Assembly: GCA_013698525.1 (NCBI GenBank)
Contig: JACCSM010000005.1
Coordinates: forward strand, 1 to 8,183
DNA from: Rubrobacteraceae bacterium
GTDB taxonomy: Bacteria; Actinomycetota; Rubrobacteria; Rubrobacterales; Rubrobacteraceae
Reading direction: 5' to 3'
DNA length: 8,183 bases
Shown: one piece after another, positions 1 to 6,237 of the stretch
Numbering within the stretch: the first letter of the stretch is position 1
How the letters are laid out: the number at the start of each line of letters is the position of its first letter
Position numbers and translations under genes: made by a program
The notes under the pieces: model-generated
What the model was told of the DNA's origin: nothing
Databases searched by the model: none
What the model saw: only the letters and a program-made list of their open reading frames with translations

Positions 1-166
1 TGGAGGCATCCACGAGTGCCCCTGCCCTCTCGACGACGAGCCCTATCGAGATCAGGCTAATCCCCGTCCTCACCCACGATAGAAGCGTCCGCTCGTTCGC
101 GAGGTGCTCCCTGATCTCGGTCCCGCCCTGCTCCGGCGGGTCGCGGTGCTCGTTCTGCGGTTGCAC
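1..166 (-). CDS. DUF202 family membrane protein, N-terminal part (runs off the left edge)
   Basis: Only the first 55 codons are inside the window. A GTG start at 166-164 is preceded by a strong Shine-Dalgarno sequence, AAGGAGGT (plus-strand complement 175-182), about 8 bases upstream. The product reads VQPQNEH..., then the segment REHLANERTLLSWVRTG at about residues 19-35, followed by a hydrophobic stretch ISLISIGLVV. The pattern of a charged LANERT.LSW.RT block directly before a first membrane helix is the hallmark of the DUF202/YidH family of small inner-membrane proteins, whose biochemical role is not established. The hydrophilic N-terminus probably faces the cytoplasm. The gene is divergent from the GCS2-family gene, so the two may share a control region but are not in one operon. 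The family call rests on the single conserved block, as the rest of the protein is outside the window. Confidence 0.8.
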   Translation of the reverse strand, partial: MQPQNEHRDPPEQGGTEIREHLANERTLLSWVRTGISLISIGLVVERAGALVDAS

Positions 167-360
167 GGTCTCCGACCTCCTTCTCGCGGGCGCAACGGCC
201 ACACCGAAGATTACATGTTGGAGCGCCTGAGAGATTGTTCGCCTCCCGGAATTCGGCCTCAGGGCCAAAGCTGGCATTCCAGATCTGGGGTAGCGTTTCC
301 TCCACAAAAGTTAGAGAATACGTCTAGTCATTCGGGGACAGGGAAAGCGAAGGGGACAGG
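167..360. other. Divergent intergenic region between DUF202 gene and GCS2-family gene
   Basis: These 194 bases separate two outward-facing start codons and should hold both promoters. I could not pick a convincing -35/-10 pair; the AT-richest stretch is 304-325 (ACAAAAGTTAGAGAATACG). A 9-base direct repeat, GGGGACAGG, occurs at 334-342 and 352-360, and the second copy touches the TTG start of the downstream gene. A minus-strand reading frame across 305-220 gives a protein-like string (EETLPQIWNASF...), but it ends as low-complexity sequence inside the DUF202 gene and I do not count it as a gene. Confidence 0.5.
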
Positions 361-1671
361 TTGTTGGATCGACGGACCGGGCTCGAGCAGGAATTCTTCC
401 TGGTCGAGAATTCCGGGCGTCCGTCGGAGCGGGCCGACGACTTCCTGGAGCGCTGCCGCGAGGCGACTGGGGAGGAGTCGAGCGGTCCTTCGTGCTTCGC
501 CCCCGAGTTCGTGTTGGGCCTGGTAGAGGTAAACACACCTCCGGTCAACACCCTCTATGACCTCGAGCGCGAGTACGCGCAGAACCTGCGGCTGGCATTG
601 CGCACGGCGCGATCTCTTGGGCTCAGGCTCTATCCGCTCGGCACTTATCCTTTGCCTCTGGAGCCCGCCCTCCGCGCCGGGCTGGACTACAGGGTCCAGG
701 TTGGCACGGTCGGCCCGGAGAGGTTCATGGACGCCGGGAGGTGTGCGGGCACGCACCTGCATCTGGAGGTGCAGGCAGGGACGGTCGATGAGGGAGCGGG
801 CATCTCAGCCACCGCGTCCGCCGCCGCGCGGGAAGAAGTCTCGAACATCTACAACCTTGCGACTGCCCTGGATCCCGCCCTGGTGGCCCTCACCCGCTCG
901 TACCCATATTTCGAGGGTCGGAAGACGGGGCTGGCCGTCCGCACGGTCCATTATAGGGGCAGCGCCATCTTCGGGTGGGAAGGGGTCTATAAGGATCTGC
1001 CCCAGGTTGGCGCCTTGCTACCCTACGCAGAAGACGCGGAACACCTGATCCGTCAGCAGTTCGACCGCTACAAGGCCTGGCTCAGCGCTATGGATCAGGC
1101 CAGCGTACAGAGACGCCACTTCGCCGAGGCAGGCGGGGACCTGCTCAGACCGGCCTGGAACCCCGTGCGTCTCAACCGCCAGGGAACGCTGGAGTTGCGC
1201 GGAATGGACAGCAACTACCCCGAGGTAACCTTGGCGGCGGCCGCCATGGTCCTCGGCGCCGCTGACCGCATCAGGCGGGATGGCCTCGAAGTATTACCTG
1301 ACGGCGGGGCGCGCGCTTTCGAGGTCACGGGTGATGTGCTCAGGGTGCCAGGCTTCGGCCGTCTCGGCGGGGAATTGCTCCACGCTGCGGTAACCGGAGG
1401 AGCGAGCGACGAGACCGTAGCCGCCTACCTGGACTCGATCCTGGAGTTCGCCGGGGTGGAAGACGAAAGGCTAGCCACCCTATTTCACCACCGCCGTACT
1501 TTCGGCACCTACCCAACCACCGAGGCCGCTATCCTCGAAGACTACGATGGGCATCTCTCCGAAGACGAAGGATTGCGCCTGGTGCTCGAAGCCTGCGAGG
1601 AGTTAGAGGCCCAGGTCTCGTACCTCAGCCGGTCTCATCGCCACGAGGAAGAGCCGGCGGACGTCTCGTAG
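361..1671 (+). CDS. GCS2-family glutamate-cysteine ligase-like enzyme (ATP-dependent carboxylate-amine ligase)
   Basis: This 436-residue protein belongs to the GCS2 / YbdK-type ATP-dependent carboxylate-amine ligases, cytoplasmic enzymes that join the gamma-carboxyl of glutamate to an amine such as cysteine. Visible family signatures: GLEQEFFLVE at residues 7-16 (the G-x-E-x-E-F opening strand), LVEVNTPPVNTL at 54-65, the metal/substrate-type motif CAGTHLHLE at 128-136, and GTLELRGMDSNYP at 275-287. The length is near that expected for the family. The start is a TTG at 361, six bases after the purine-rich AAGGGG; it is chosen because the conserved GLEQE strand begins seven residues later. The natural acceptor (cysteine or another amine) cannot be told from sequence. 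No glutathione synthetase or mycothiol/bacillithiol gene is in view. The last 47 bases overlap the convergent acetyltransferase gene. Confidence 0.85.
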   Translation: MLDRRTGLEQEFFLVENSGRPSERADDFLERCREATGEESSGPSCFAPEFVLGLVEVNTPPVNTLYDLEREYAQNLRLALRTARSLGLRLYPLGTYPLPLEPALRAGLDYRVQVGTVGPERFMDAGRCAGTHLHLEVQAGTVDEGAGISATASAAAREEVSNIYNLATALDPALVALTRSYPYFEGRKTGLAVRTVHYRGSAIFGWEGVYKDLPQVGALLPYAEDAEHLIRQQFDRYKAWLSAMDQASVQRRHFAEAGGDLLRPAWNPVRLNRQGTLELRGMDSNYPEVTLAAAAMVLGAADRIRRDGLEVLPDGGARAFEVTGDVLRVPGFGRLGGELLHAAVTGGASDETVAAYLDSILEFAGVEDERLATLFHHRRTFGTYPTTEAAILEDYDGHLSEDEGLRLVLEACEELEAQVSYLSRSHRHEEEPADVS

Positions 1672-2236
1672 GGAAGCTGGTCTGCCGCTCCCAGTCGGCC
1701 CTGGTTAGCGCGTACTCGACCTCCCCGTGCTCCGCTCCCTCGATGGGCTCAGGCCAGTCCTCGTGGAAAGTCTGCACGTACACCAGGCCCGCCTTCTCCA
1801 TAACGCGCCTGGAGGCGATGTTGACCGCCATGGTCTGCGCGAACACGCGCCGCGTCCCCAGCTCGGTGAAGCCTTTGCGGATCAGCGCGCGAGATCCTTC
1901 GGTCGCGTAGCCCTTGCCCCAGGAGGGTCTCGCGAGCCGGTAGCCGAGCTCGACCTCATCGGAACCGCCGCCTTCAGGAGGATGGAACGCGAACCACCCC
2001 AGAAACGCTCCGGTAGACCTCTCGATGGCCGCCCAGACCCCGAACCCCTCGGAATGTTTGTGGTACCGGAGAAACCTCGGCAGGATCTCGTTCTCGATCA
2101 CGTCGCGAGGCGTCGGTTTGCCGCCGGTGAGGAAGCGCATGACCTCGGGATCCCCGTCGAGGTCGAACAGGTTGTCCGCGTCGGCCTCGGTGAACCGGCA
2201 CAGCACCAGGCGCTCGGTTGTCAGGAAGATGTGCAC
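1625..2236 (-). CDS. GNAT family N-acetyltransferase (RimJ/RimL-like)
   Basis: This 203-residue cytoplasmic acetyltransferase transfers an acetyl group from acetyl-CoA to an amine. It resembles the RimJ/RimL-type branch of GNAT (Acetyltransf_3). It opens with TTERLVLCRFTEADADNLF (residues 6-24), typical of that branch. The acetyl-CoA-binding motif A is visible as ELGYRLARPSWGKGYATEG (about 96-114), followed by VFAQTMAVNIASRRVMEKAGL (about 131-151), the usual N..S..V.EK.G motif. The GTG start at 2236 has AAGGAG at 2248-2243, six bases upstream. The substrate is unknown; family members modify ribosomal proteins, antibiotics or small amines. The conserved fold seems to end near residue 186 (ALTRADWERQ); the last ~17 residues are a proline/arginine-rich tail encoded opposite the end of the GCS2-family gene, so this may be a recent 3' extension by stop-codon loss. 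Confidence 0.88.
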   Translation of the reverse strand: MHIFLTTERLVLCRFTEADADNLFDLDGDPEVMRFLTGGKPTPRDVIENEILPRFLRYHKHSEGFGVWAAIERSTGAFLGWFAFHPPEGGGSDEVELGYRLARPSWGKGYATEGSRALIRKGFTELGTRRVFAQTMAVNIASRRVMEKAGLVYVQTFHEDWPEPIEGAEHGEVEYALTRADWERQTSFPTRRPPALPRGDETG

Positions 2237-2271
2237 CCTTCACTCCTTCCCACGGCTGGGCAGACGAGGGC

Positions 2272-2300
2272 AGCATAATCGGGCGTATCATCGACGGCAA
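2272..2300 (-). promoter_or_regulatory. Candidate promoter for the GNAT gene
   Basis: Read on the minus strand, TTGCCG (2300-2295) and TATGCT (2277-2272) are separated by exactly 17 bases, each matching the housekeeping -35/-10 consensus at 4 of 6 positions. Transcription would begin near 2265, leaving a leader of about 30 bases that contains the AAGGAG ribosome-binding site of the acetyltransferase gene. Assigned by eye; no experimental support. Confidence 0.45.
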
Positions 2301-2360
2301 GCTGCGGTGGGTGCATCCCAGACAGAACACGAACTGTATGGCGGCGTTTCACCCCGCGGG

Positions 2361-2366
2361 TATACT
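2361..2366 (+). promoter_or_regulatory. Candidate -10 element for a leaderless Nudix transcript
   Basis: TATACT matches the -10 consensus at 5 of 6 positions and ends only six bases before the ATG at 2373. Initiation at the normal distance would place the first transcribed base at or next to that A, giving an mRNA with essentially no leader. This agrees with the lack of any Shine-Dalgarno sequence before the ATG. There is no good -35 at 16-18 bases upstream, which lowers confidence. Confidence 0.45.
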
Positions 2367-2372
2367 CGCCGC

Positions 2373-2864
2373 ATGGGCAAGGACCGCGCAGCTCTCGGTA
2401 TGGACTTTGGGGTACGTGTCGCGGCGATCGTGGAGCGGGAGGGAGCCCTGCTCTTGGTGCGCCACCAGAAACCGGATAGGGACCCGTACTGGGTGCTCCC
2501 TGGAGGCAGGCTCGAACCGGGCGAGACGATACCGGAGTGCGCAGGCCGCGAACTCGCTGAGGAGACAGGCCTCAAGGGCAGCTTCTCCGGTGTCCTCTAC
2601 GTGAGCGAGTTCCTGAGGGAGGGACGCCATACGATCGACGTCGTCGTCCGGATGGACTTGCAAGGAGACGGGGAGGCGAGCCTCGGGAGTGATCCCGAGG
2701 TCGCGCCTGGTACCGAGCCGACCCTCGTAAAGGTACGCTGGGTAAGCGTCGATGAGCTGGGGGAGATCGAGCTTCTGCCGTCATCCATAAAGGAAAGGCT
2801 ACTGAGGGACGCTAGCGATGGCTGGGCCCCGGATAACGTCTACGTTGGAAGCATGGATGGCTGA
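2373..2864 (+). CDS. Nudix hydrolase
   Basis: This 163-residue protein hydrolyses a nucleoside diphosphate linked to some moiety X, with a divalent metal, in the cytoplasm. The Nudix box is complete and canonical at residues 45-67 (G-x5-E-x7-REL-x-EE-x-GL), with the metal-binding REL.EE core at 59-64. Ahead of it lie the beta strands RVAAIVEREGALLLVRHQK and the WVLPGG entry (40-45). The ATG at 2373 is preferred over the longer upstream open frame because homology-like sequence begins here and a -10 element sits just before it. The internal ATG at 2400 (residue 10) is the alternative start; neither has a clear ribosome-binding site. The substrate is not predictable from the box. The stop overlaps the start region of the CPBP gene, so the two are likely co-transcribed and translationally coupled. 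Confidence 0.9.
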   Translation: MGKDRAALGMDFGVRVAAIVEREGALLLVRHQKPDRDPYWVLPGGRLEPGETIPECAGRELAEETGLKGSFSGVLYVSEFLREGRHTIDVVVRMDLQGDGEASLGSDPEVAPGTEPTLVKVRWVSVDELGEIELLPSSIKERLLRDASDGWAPDNVYVGSMDG

Positions 2865-3579
2865 CCCGCAGGGCACGTTGCTCTCGGTCGTTTTTTTAGA
2901 CGCGGCCGTCACGGGGGCCGTGATCGGGGGGTTCTGGCTGGCTGTCTCGCTGCTGCGGAGCTTCGGCAAGAAGATAGGGTACTCCCTGGCGCCCCTTGGG
3001 TTCTCACGGCCCAGGGGAGGATTCTTGGCGGGGATCGGCGTCGGGATGGCAGTCGGCGTCGGTGCCGTACTCCTCAGCATGATCGTGACCCCGATCAGCG
3101 TCCTCGTCCTCGAACGGCTCGGCTATTCTACGAAGTCGACGGTCCAGCAGCCGTTCATGGAAGGGCTCGTTGGCTGGGTGCACGAGAGCCCTGGCGTGGC
3201 CGTACCGGCGATAGTCCTGGTCGTCGTACTCTTCGGTCCGGCCGTGGAGGAGCTGGTCTTCAGGGGCGCCGTCTTCAACGGCCTCTACCGGCTGGGGACC
3301 CTGATCTCCACCAGGTACGTTGGGACGGAGCATCCAAGAGGGCTCCCCAGTAAGACGATTTTCGTCTCTTCCGCATTAGCATCTTCCGTACTCTTCGCAC
3401 TGCTGCACCTGGAACCAGTCCTCTTGCCAGTCCTCTTGATGCTGGCGATGATCCTGTGCGCGCTCTTCAAGCGGGCGGGTAGCCTCATTCCCTCGTTCGT
3501 CGCCCACGCGACGTTCAACTCCTTCGCCGCCACGCTGATCATCTTGAGGGGGCTGAACGTCCTGAACATTCCCAACTGA
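2818..3579 (+). CDS. CPBP family intramembrane metalloprotease (CAAX protease/bacteriocin-processing family)
   Basis: This polytopic membrane protein has 253 residues from this start. All three conserved CPBP (Abi/CAAX protease) motifs are present: EELVFR at 144-149 (E-E-x3-R), FALLH at 193-197 (F-x3-H) and HATFN at 230-234 (H-x3-N). These glutamates and histidines are the expected metal and catalytic ligands, so the protein looks active. Hydrophobic segments lie around 21-48, 68-96, 126-142, 184-217 and 225-244. The start could be ATG 2818 (GAGGGA 8 bases upstream, 47-base overlap with the Nudix gene) or ATG 2857 (GGAAG 5 bases upstream, 8-base overlap); I list the longer form. Family members process prenylated proteins, peptides or bacteriocins or act in anti-sigma cleavage, and often have no known substrate. 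The next gene is convergent, so the unit ends here. Confidence 0.9.
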   Translation: MAGPRITSTLEAWMADPQGTLLSVVFLDAAVTGAVIGGFWLAVSLLRSFGKKIGYSLAPLGFSRPRGGFLAGIGVGMAVGVGAVLLSMIVTPISVLVLERLGYSTKSTVQQPFMEGLVGWVHESPGVAVPAIVLVVVLFGPAVEELVFRGAVFNGLYRLGTLISTRYVGTEHPRGLPSKTIFVSSALASSVLFALLHLEPVLLPVLLMLAMILCALFKRAGSLIPSFVAHATFNSFAATLIILRGLNVLNIPN

Positions 3580-3581
3580 AG

Positions 3582-3621
3582 CAGCATTTCAGCGTGTCAG
3601 CACTTCAGCATTTCAGCTTGC
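3582..3621. repeat. Five tandem 8-base units starting with CAGC
   Basis: Immediately after the CPBP stop codon the sequence falls into exact 8-base steps: CAGCATTT, CAGCGTGT, CAGCACTT, CAGCATTT, CAGCTTGC. The first four bases are identical in all five units, the second half is T-rich but variable, and units one and four are identical. As a result CAGCATTTCAGC occurs twice, 24 bases apart. It lies in the convergent intergenic gap between the CPBP gene and the HTH-citrate synthase gene and shows no hairpin. It may be a slippage product or one copy of a dispersed short tandem repeat. Confidence 0.7.
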
Positions 3622-3680
3622 TGTTTTCGCTTATGATCGAATGTGCGATTCGTAGTAGGCTGATGTTTCTGCCCATCGCT

Positions 3681-4910
3681 TTAGCGTTCATCAGGTTTTC
3701 GGCGCGGTTGCTCTCCGACGTAGCGGGCCCTGGGACGTATGAGGAAGCCGCTCCGATACTGCTCTATGGCGTGGCCGATCCAACCGACGGTCCTGCCGAG
3801 GGCGAAGAGCGCGACGGCCCCGCCAGGCGGCAACTCTAGCGCCCGCGCCACCGTCGCCAGCGCGAAATCCACAGTGGGGCGCTCGCCCATCAAATGCAGC
3901 ATCTCTCCGGCAACGGTATCGGAGAGCGCGACGGCGACGCTCTCAGGATACGCCCCAGCCGTCAGGCGAAGCAGACCGACACCGCGGGGATCTCCTTCAG
4001 GATACAATGAGTGCCCGAAGCCAGGGATACTCTCCCCCCGCCTGAGGCGGCCGGAGATCACCGCCCGCGCGTCTCCTGCAACCTCTACCTCCCGCAGGAA
4101 GGCCTCGACGAGCTCGATCTCACCGCCGTGCTTGACGCCCCCGAGCGCCGCAAGCCCGGCCAGAACAACAGCATAAGGCGTGGCCTCGGACGAAGCGACG
4201 CACCTGGCGGCGAAGGTCGAGACGGGTAACTCGTGGTCCACACAAAAGACGAGCGCGGAGTCGAGAAGGTCGGCAGACCCCGCATCGTCCGGACTCCAGC
4301 CACGCTGGAGCGTCTCTGCCAGCCTCGGAGCGGACTCTCCGGCGGCCACGTCTGTCATCAGGCGGAGTATCCTCGCGCCGGTGCGCGCAACGGCGCAAGG
4401 ACGCAGGTCGTAGGCGGCCGGGTCCTCGGAGGCTGCCACAGGGAGCAGGATCTGGAAGAACTCGACGGGCCTTACTCCGGCCACGCTCTCGATAACTCTA
4501 CGGATGCGCCGGGAGGGCCGGGTCGGCTCGGGCGGGAAGAGCGCCGGAGCCATCGCCTCGTCGCCCGTCCAGATAAGCCCTGCCACCTCCTCGATCGTGT
4601 TCTCCTCGGCGACGGCCACGACGTCGCGCCCCCTGTAGTACAGTCTGCCACCGTCGATCAGGGTGATCCCCGACTCCAGCACAGGCGTGCCCCAGTGCAA
4701 GGCACCATCCACAACCCCATCAGGATCACGCCTGCGCTGCTTCCGCTCCTTGAGCCTCCTTACGTCCTCGGCCCGGTAACGCCTGTTGCGCCTCTTCCCT
4801 TCGACCGCCTCGGAACGTACCATGCCCCTGCTCACGTACGCATACAAAGTCGCCACGCTGACCCCCAACTCCTCCGCAGCCCGCCGGGCACTGAGATACC
4901 GCTCCTCCAT
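3681..4910 (-). CDS. Citrate synthase family protein with N-terminal MerR-like helix-turn-helix
   Basis: A 409-residue fusion. Residues 5-57 form a MerR/excisionase-type winged HTH: SARRAAEELGVSVATLYAYV contains the two helices around the GVS turn, followed by a basic wing and RYRAEDVRRLKER. Residues 70-405 are a citrate synthase domain that condenses acetyl-CoA (or propionyl-CoA) with oxaloacetate. The catalytic triad is intact: H261 in KHGGE, H300 in GFGH and D348 in TVDFA. DHELPVSTFAAR (225-236), the DPR arginine (309) and RPRARYVGE (392-400) are also conserved. The start is ATG 4910 because AGGAGGT lies 6 bases upstream and the HTH begins at once; an in-frame ATG at 5000 would add 30 residues lacking domain character. 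HTH-fused citrate synthases next to ordinary ones are a known arrangement in actinobacteria. Direct DNA binding at the shared promoter is inferred. Confidence 0.9.
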   Translation of the reverse strand: MEERYLSARRAAEELGVSVATLYAYVSRGMVRSEAVEGKRRNRRYRAEDVRRLKERKQRRRDPDGVVDGALHWGTPVLESGITLIDGGRLYYRGRDVVAVAEENTIEEVAGLIWTGDEAMAPALFPPEPTRPSRRIRRVIESVAGVRPVEFFQILLPVAASEDPAAYDLRPCAVARTGARILRLMTDVAAGESAPRLAETLQRGWSPDDAGSADLLDSALVFCVDHELPVSTFAARCVASSEATPYAVVLAGLAALGGVKHGGEIELVEAFLREVEVAGDARAVISGRLRRGESIPGFGHSLYPEGDPRGVGLLRLTAGAYPESVAVALSDTVAGEMLHLMGERPTVDFALATVARALELPPGGAVALFALGRTVGWIGHAIEQYRSGFLIRPRARYVGEQPRRKPDER

Positions 4911-4966
4911 GCAGCCACCTCCTCGACCGAGTGCACGACCATACGCACCCACAACCCTACTATATA

Positions 4967-4982
4967 TTGATTTGCTAATCAA
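4967..4982. promoter_or_regulatory. Inverted repeat TTGATT-N4-AATCAA, candidate operator
   Basis: A perfect 6-base inverted repeat with a 4-base spacer sits in the AT-rich centre of the divergent citrate synthase intergenic region. Its arms resemble -35 elements facing both ways. Further TTGAT half-sites follow: GATTGATA at 4983-4990 and again at 5011-5018, 28 bases apart start to start. A dyad with repeated half-sites overlapping promoter elements is what an operator would look like. The HTH domain of the adjacent citrate synthase is the obvious candidate ligand, but this is inference. Confidence 0.5.
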
Positions 4983-4984
4983 GA

Positions 4985-5013
4985 TTGATACATACTTCAT
5001 AGAGGGTTACGAT
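4985..5013 (+). promoter_or_regulatory. Candidate promoter for the stand-alone citrate synthase gene
   Basis: TTGATA (4985-4990, 5 of 6 to the -35 consensus) is followed after exactly 17 bases by TACGAT (5008-5013, 4 of 6 to the -10 consensus, keeping TA...T). Transcription would start near 5020, giving a leader of about 45 bases. Its -35 element is also one of the repeated TTGAT half-sites, so a protein bound there would block it. For the opposite gene, TTGATT (4982-4977) with TAGGGT 17 bases on (4959-4954) is a weaker possibility; TATAGT at 4964-4959 is another -10 candidate. Confidence 0.5.
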
Positions 5014-5064
5014 TGATAACTATGACGACGGCTCGGAGATCCGGGTCCGACTGAAAGGACGAAC

Positions 5065-6195
5065 ATGGGCGAGAGTTCCAGGACGGGGTTCGTTGCGGGG
5101 CTCGAGGATGTGGTGGCGGCTGAGACCTATTTGAGCGGCGTGGACGGTGAGGCTGGGGAGTTGACCATGGCGGGTTTCCCGGTCGAGGAGCTGGCGGGAC
5201 GAGCTTCTTTCGAGGAGACCGTCTACCTGCTCTGGCACGATGTCTTGCCCGATCCCGATCAGCTCGCGGATTTTCGGGAGGAGCTATCGGGACGGCGGGA
5301 GCTTTCGCGGGCGACGTTGGACCTGTTGCGGACCGTGGCTGTGGAGAAGGTGCCGGTAATGGATGCGCTGCGTATGGCGGCCGGCACCGTGAGGCCCGGT
5401 ACGGACGAAGGGGAGGCTCTGGCGCTGGTGGCGAGTCTGCCCACTATTGTGGCGGCGTACTCGCGGATGCTCGAGGGCGAGGAACCTGTGGACCCTGATC
5501 CGGAGCTTGGCCACGCGGCCAACTACCTGTACATGCTCACGGACGATGTGCCGGGCGCGGAGTTCACGCGGGCACTCGAGACCTACCTCAACGCTGTGTC
5601 CGACCACGGCATGAACGCCTCCACGTTCGTCGCCAGGGTCATCGTCTCCACCCGCTCGGACTTCGTCTCTGCAGTGGTCGGGGCGATCGGGGCGCTCAAG
5701 GGGCCGTTGCACGGCGGCGCGCCAGGGCCTGCGCTGGATGTGGTGTTCGAGATCGGGGATGTGAGCAGGGCCGAGGCGCACCTGCGGGAGAAGCTCGGGC
5801 GCGGCGAGCGGCTCATGGGTTTCGGGCACAGGATCTACCGCGTACGCGACCCGAGGGCAGACGTGCTCGCCGCCGCTGCTGATCGCCTGTACACGACCGA
5901 CGGGGACAGGGAGCTCTACGATCTGGCGCTTGGGGTCGAGCAGACGGCGCTGCGGCTGCTCGCTGAGCACAAGCCCGGCAGGAACCTGCAGACCAACGTC
6001 GAGTTCTACACGGCGCTCCTTCTGCACGGGCTCGGATTACCCACGCAGCTCTTCACCCCGACCTTCGCGGCGGGGAGGGTGGCTGGGTGGACGGCGCATT
6101 GCGCCGAGCAGAGGGCGCTGGACCGCCTGATCAGGCCGCAGTCCGTGTACGTGGGGAGTAAGGACAGAATCTGGGTGCCGCTAGAGGAGCGGTAG
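5065..6195 (+). CDS. Citrate synthase (citrate/2-methylcitrate synthase type)
   Basis: A 376-residue stand-alone citrate synthase of the shorter type found in Gram-positive bacteria and archaea, catalysing acetyl-CoA + oxaloacetate to citrate in the TCA cycle; use of propionyl-CoA (methylcitrate) is possible. Key elements: LSGVDGEAGEL (23-33), SDHGMNASTFVAR with H181 (179-191), the catalytic histidine H216 in LHGGAP, the second catalytic histidine H255 in GFGHRIY, RDPR with R264, and CAEQRALDRLIRPQSVYVG (346-364). The residue where the family normally has the catalytic aspartate (NVDFY) is glutamate here, E313 in TNVEFYTA. The ATG at 5065 has AAAGGA five bases upstream. Sequence similarity to the opposite HTH-fused paralogue is clear in the motifs but low elsewhere. 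This one is likely the main housekeeping enzyme, since it lacks the regulatory domain. Confidence 0.93.
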   Translation: MGESSRTGFVAGLEDVVAAETYLSGVDGEAGELTMAGFPVEELAGRASFEETVYLLWHDVLPDPDQLADFREELSGRRELSRATLDLLRTVAVEKVPVMDALRMAAGTVRPGTDEGEALALVASLPTIVAAYSRMLEGEEPVDPDPELGHAANYLYMLTDDVPGAEFTRALETYLNAVSDHGMNASTFVARVIVSTRSDFVSAVVGAIGALKGPLHGGAPGPALDVVFEIGDVSRAEAHLREKLGRGERLMGFGHRIYRVRDPRADVLAAAADRLYTTDGDRELYDLALGVEQTALRLLAEHKPGRNLQTNVEFYTALLLHGLGLPTQLFTPTFAAGRVAGWTAHCAEQRALDRLIRPQSVYVGSKDRIWVPLEER

Positions 6196-6209
6196 CGCGG
6201 GGAGACACG

Positions 6210-6237
6210 AAAAACGACCCCCGGAGAGAACCGGGGG
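6210..6237 (-). terminator. Intrinsic terminator, minus strand
   Basis: A 7-base GC stem (CCCCCGG 6218-6224 paired with CCGGGGG 6231-6237, loop of 6) is followed on the minus strand by TCGTTTTTCG, with the five T's opposite 6210-6214. On the plus strand the hairpin is followed by CCGTACCC with no T-run, so it acts best for minus-strand transcription. It could end transcripts from the sigma/anti-sigma operon, 300 bases after its last stop codon, or a separate small RNA. No other terminator for the plus-strand citrate synthase is evident. Confidence 0.75.

Noticed and set aside
57..305. Minus-strand reading frame with a protein-like start (EETLPQIWNASFGPEAEF).
   Set aside because: Its second half overlaps the DUF202 gene in another frame and becomes arginine/alanine-rich noise. 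A decayed gene fragment remains possible but cannot be supported here.
3638..3652. CGAAT/ATTCG hairpin as a terminator between the CPBP and HTH-citrate synthase genes.
   Set aside because: The stem is five weak pairs and no T-run follows on either strand.
3594..3839. Plus-strand frame with a hydrophobic N-terminus (MSALQHFSLLFSLM).
   Set aside because: It begins inside the octamer array, has no ribosome-binding site, and its second half is antisense to the conserved C-terminus of the HTH-citrate synthase.
4911..5000. Longer start (ATG 5000) for the HTH-citrate synthase.
   Set aside because: The extra 30 residues cross the promoter/operator region and lack domain character, whereas ATG 4910 has an ideal AGGAGGT six bases upstream.
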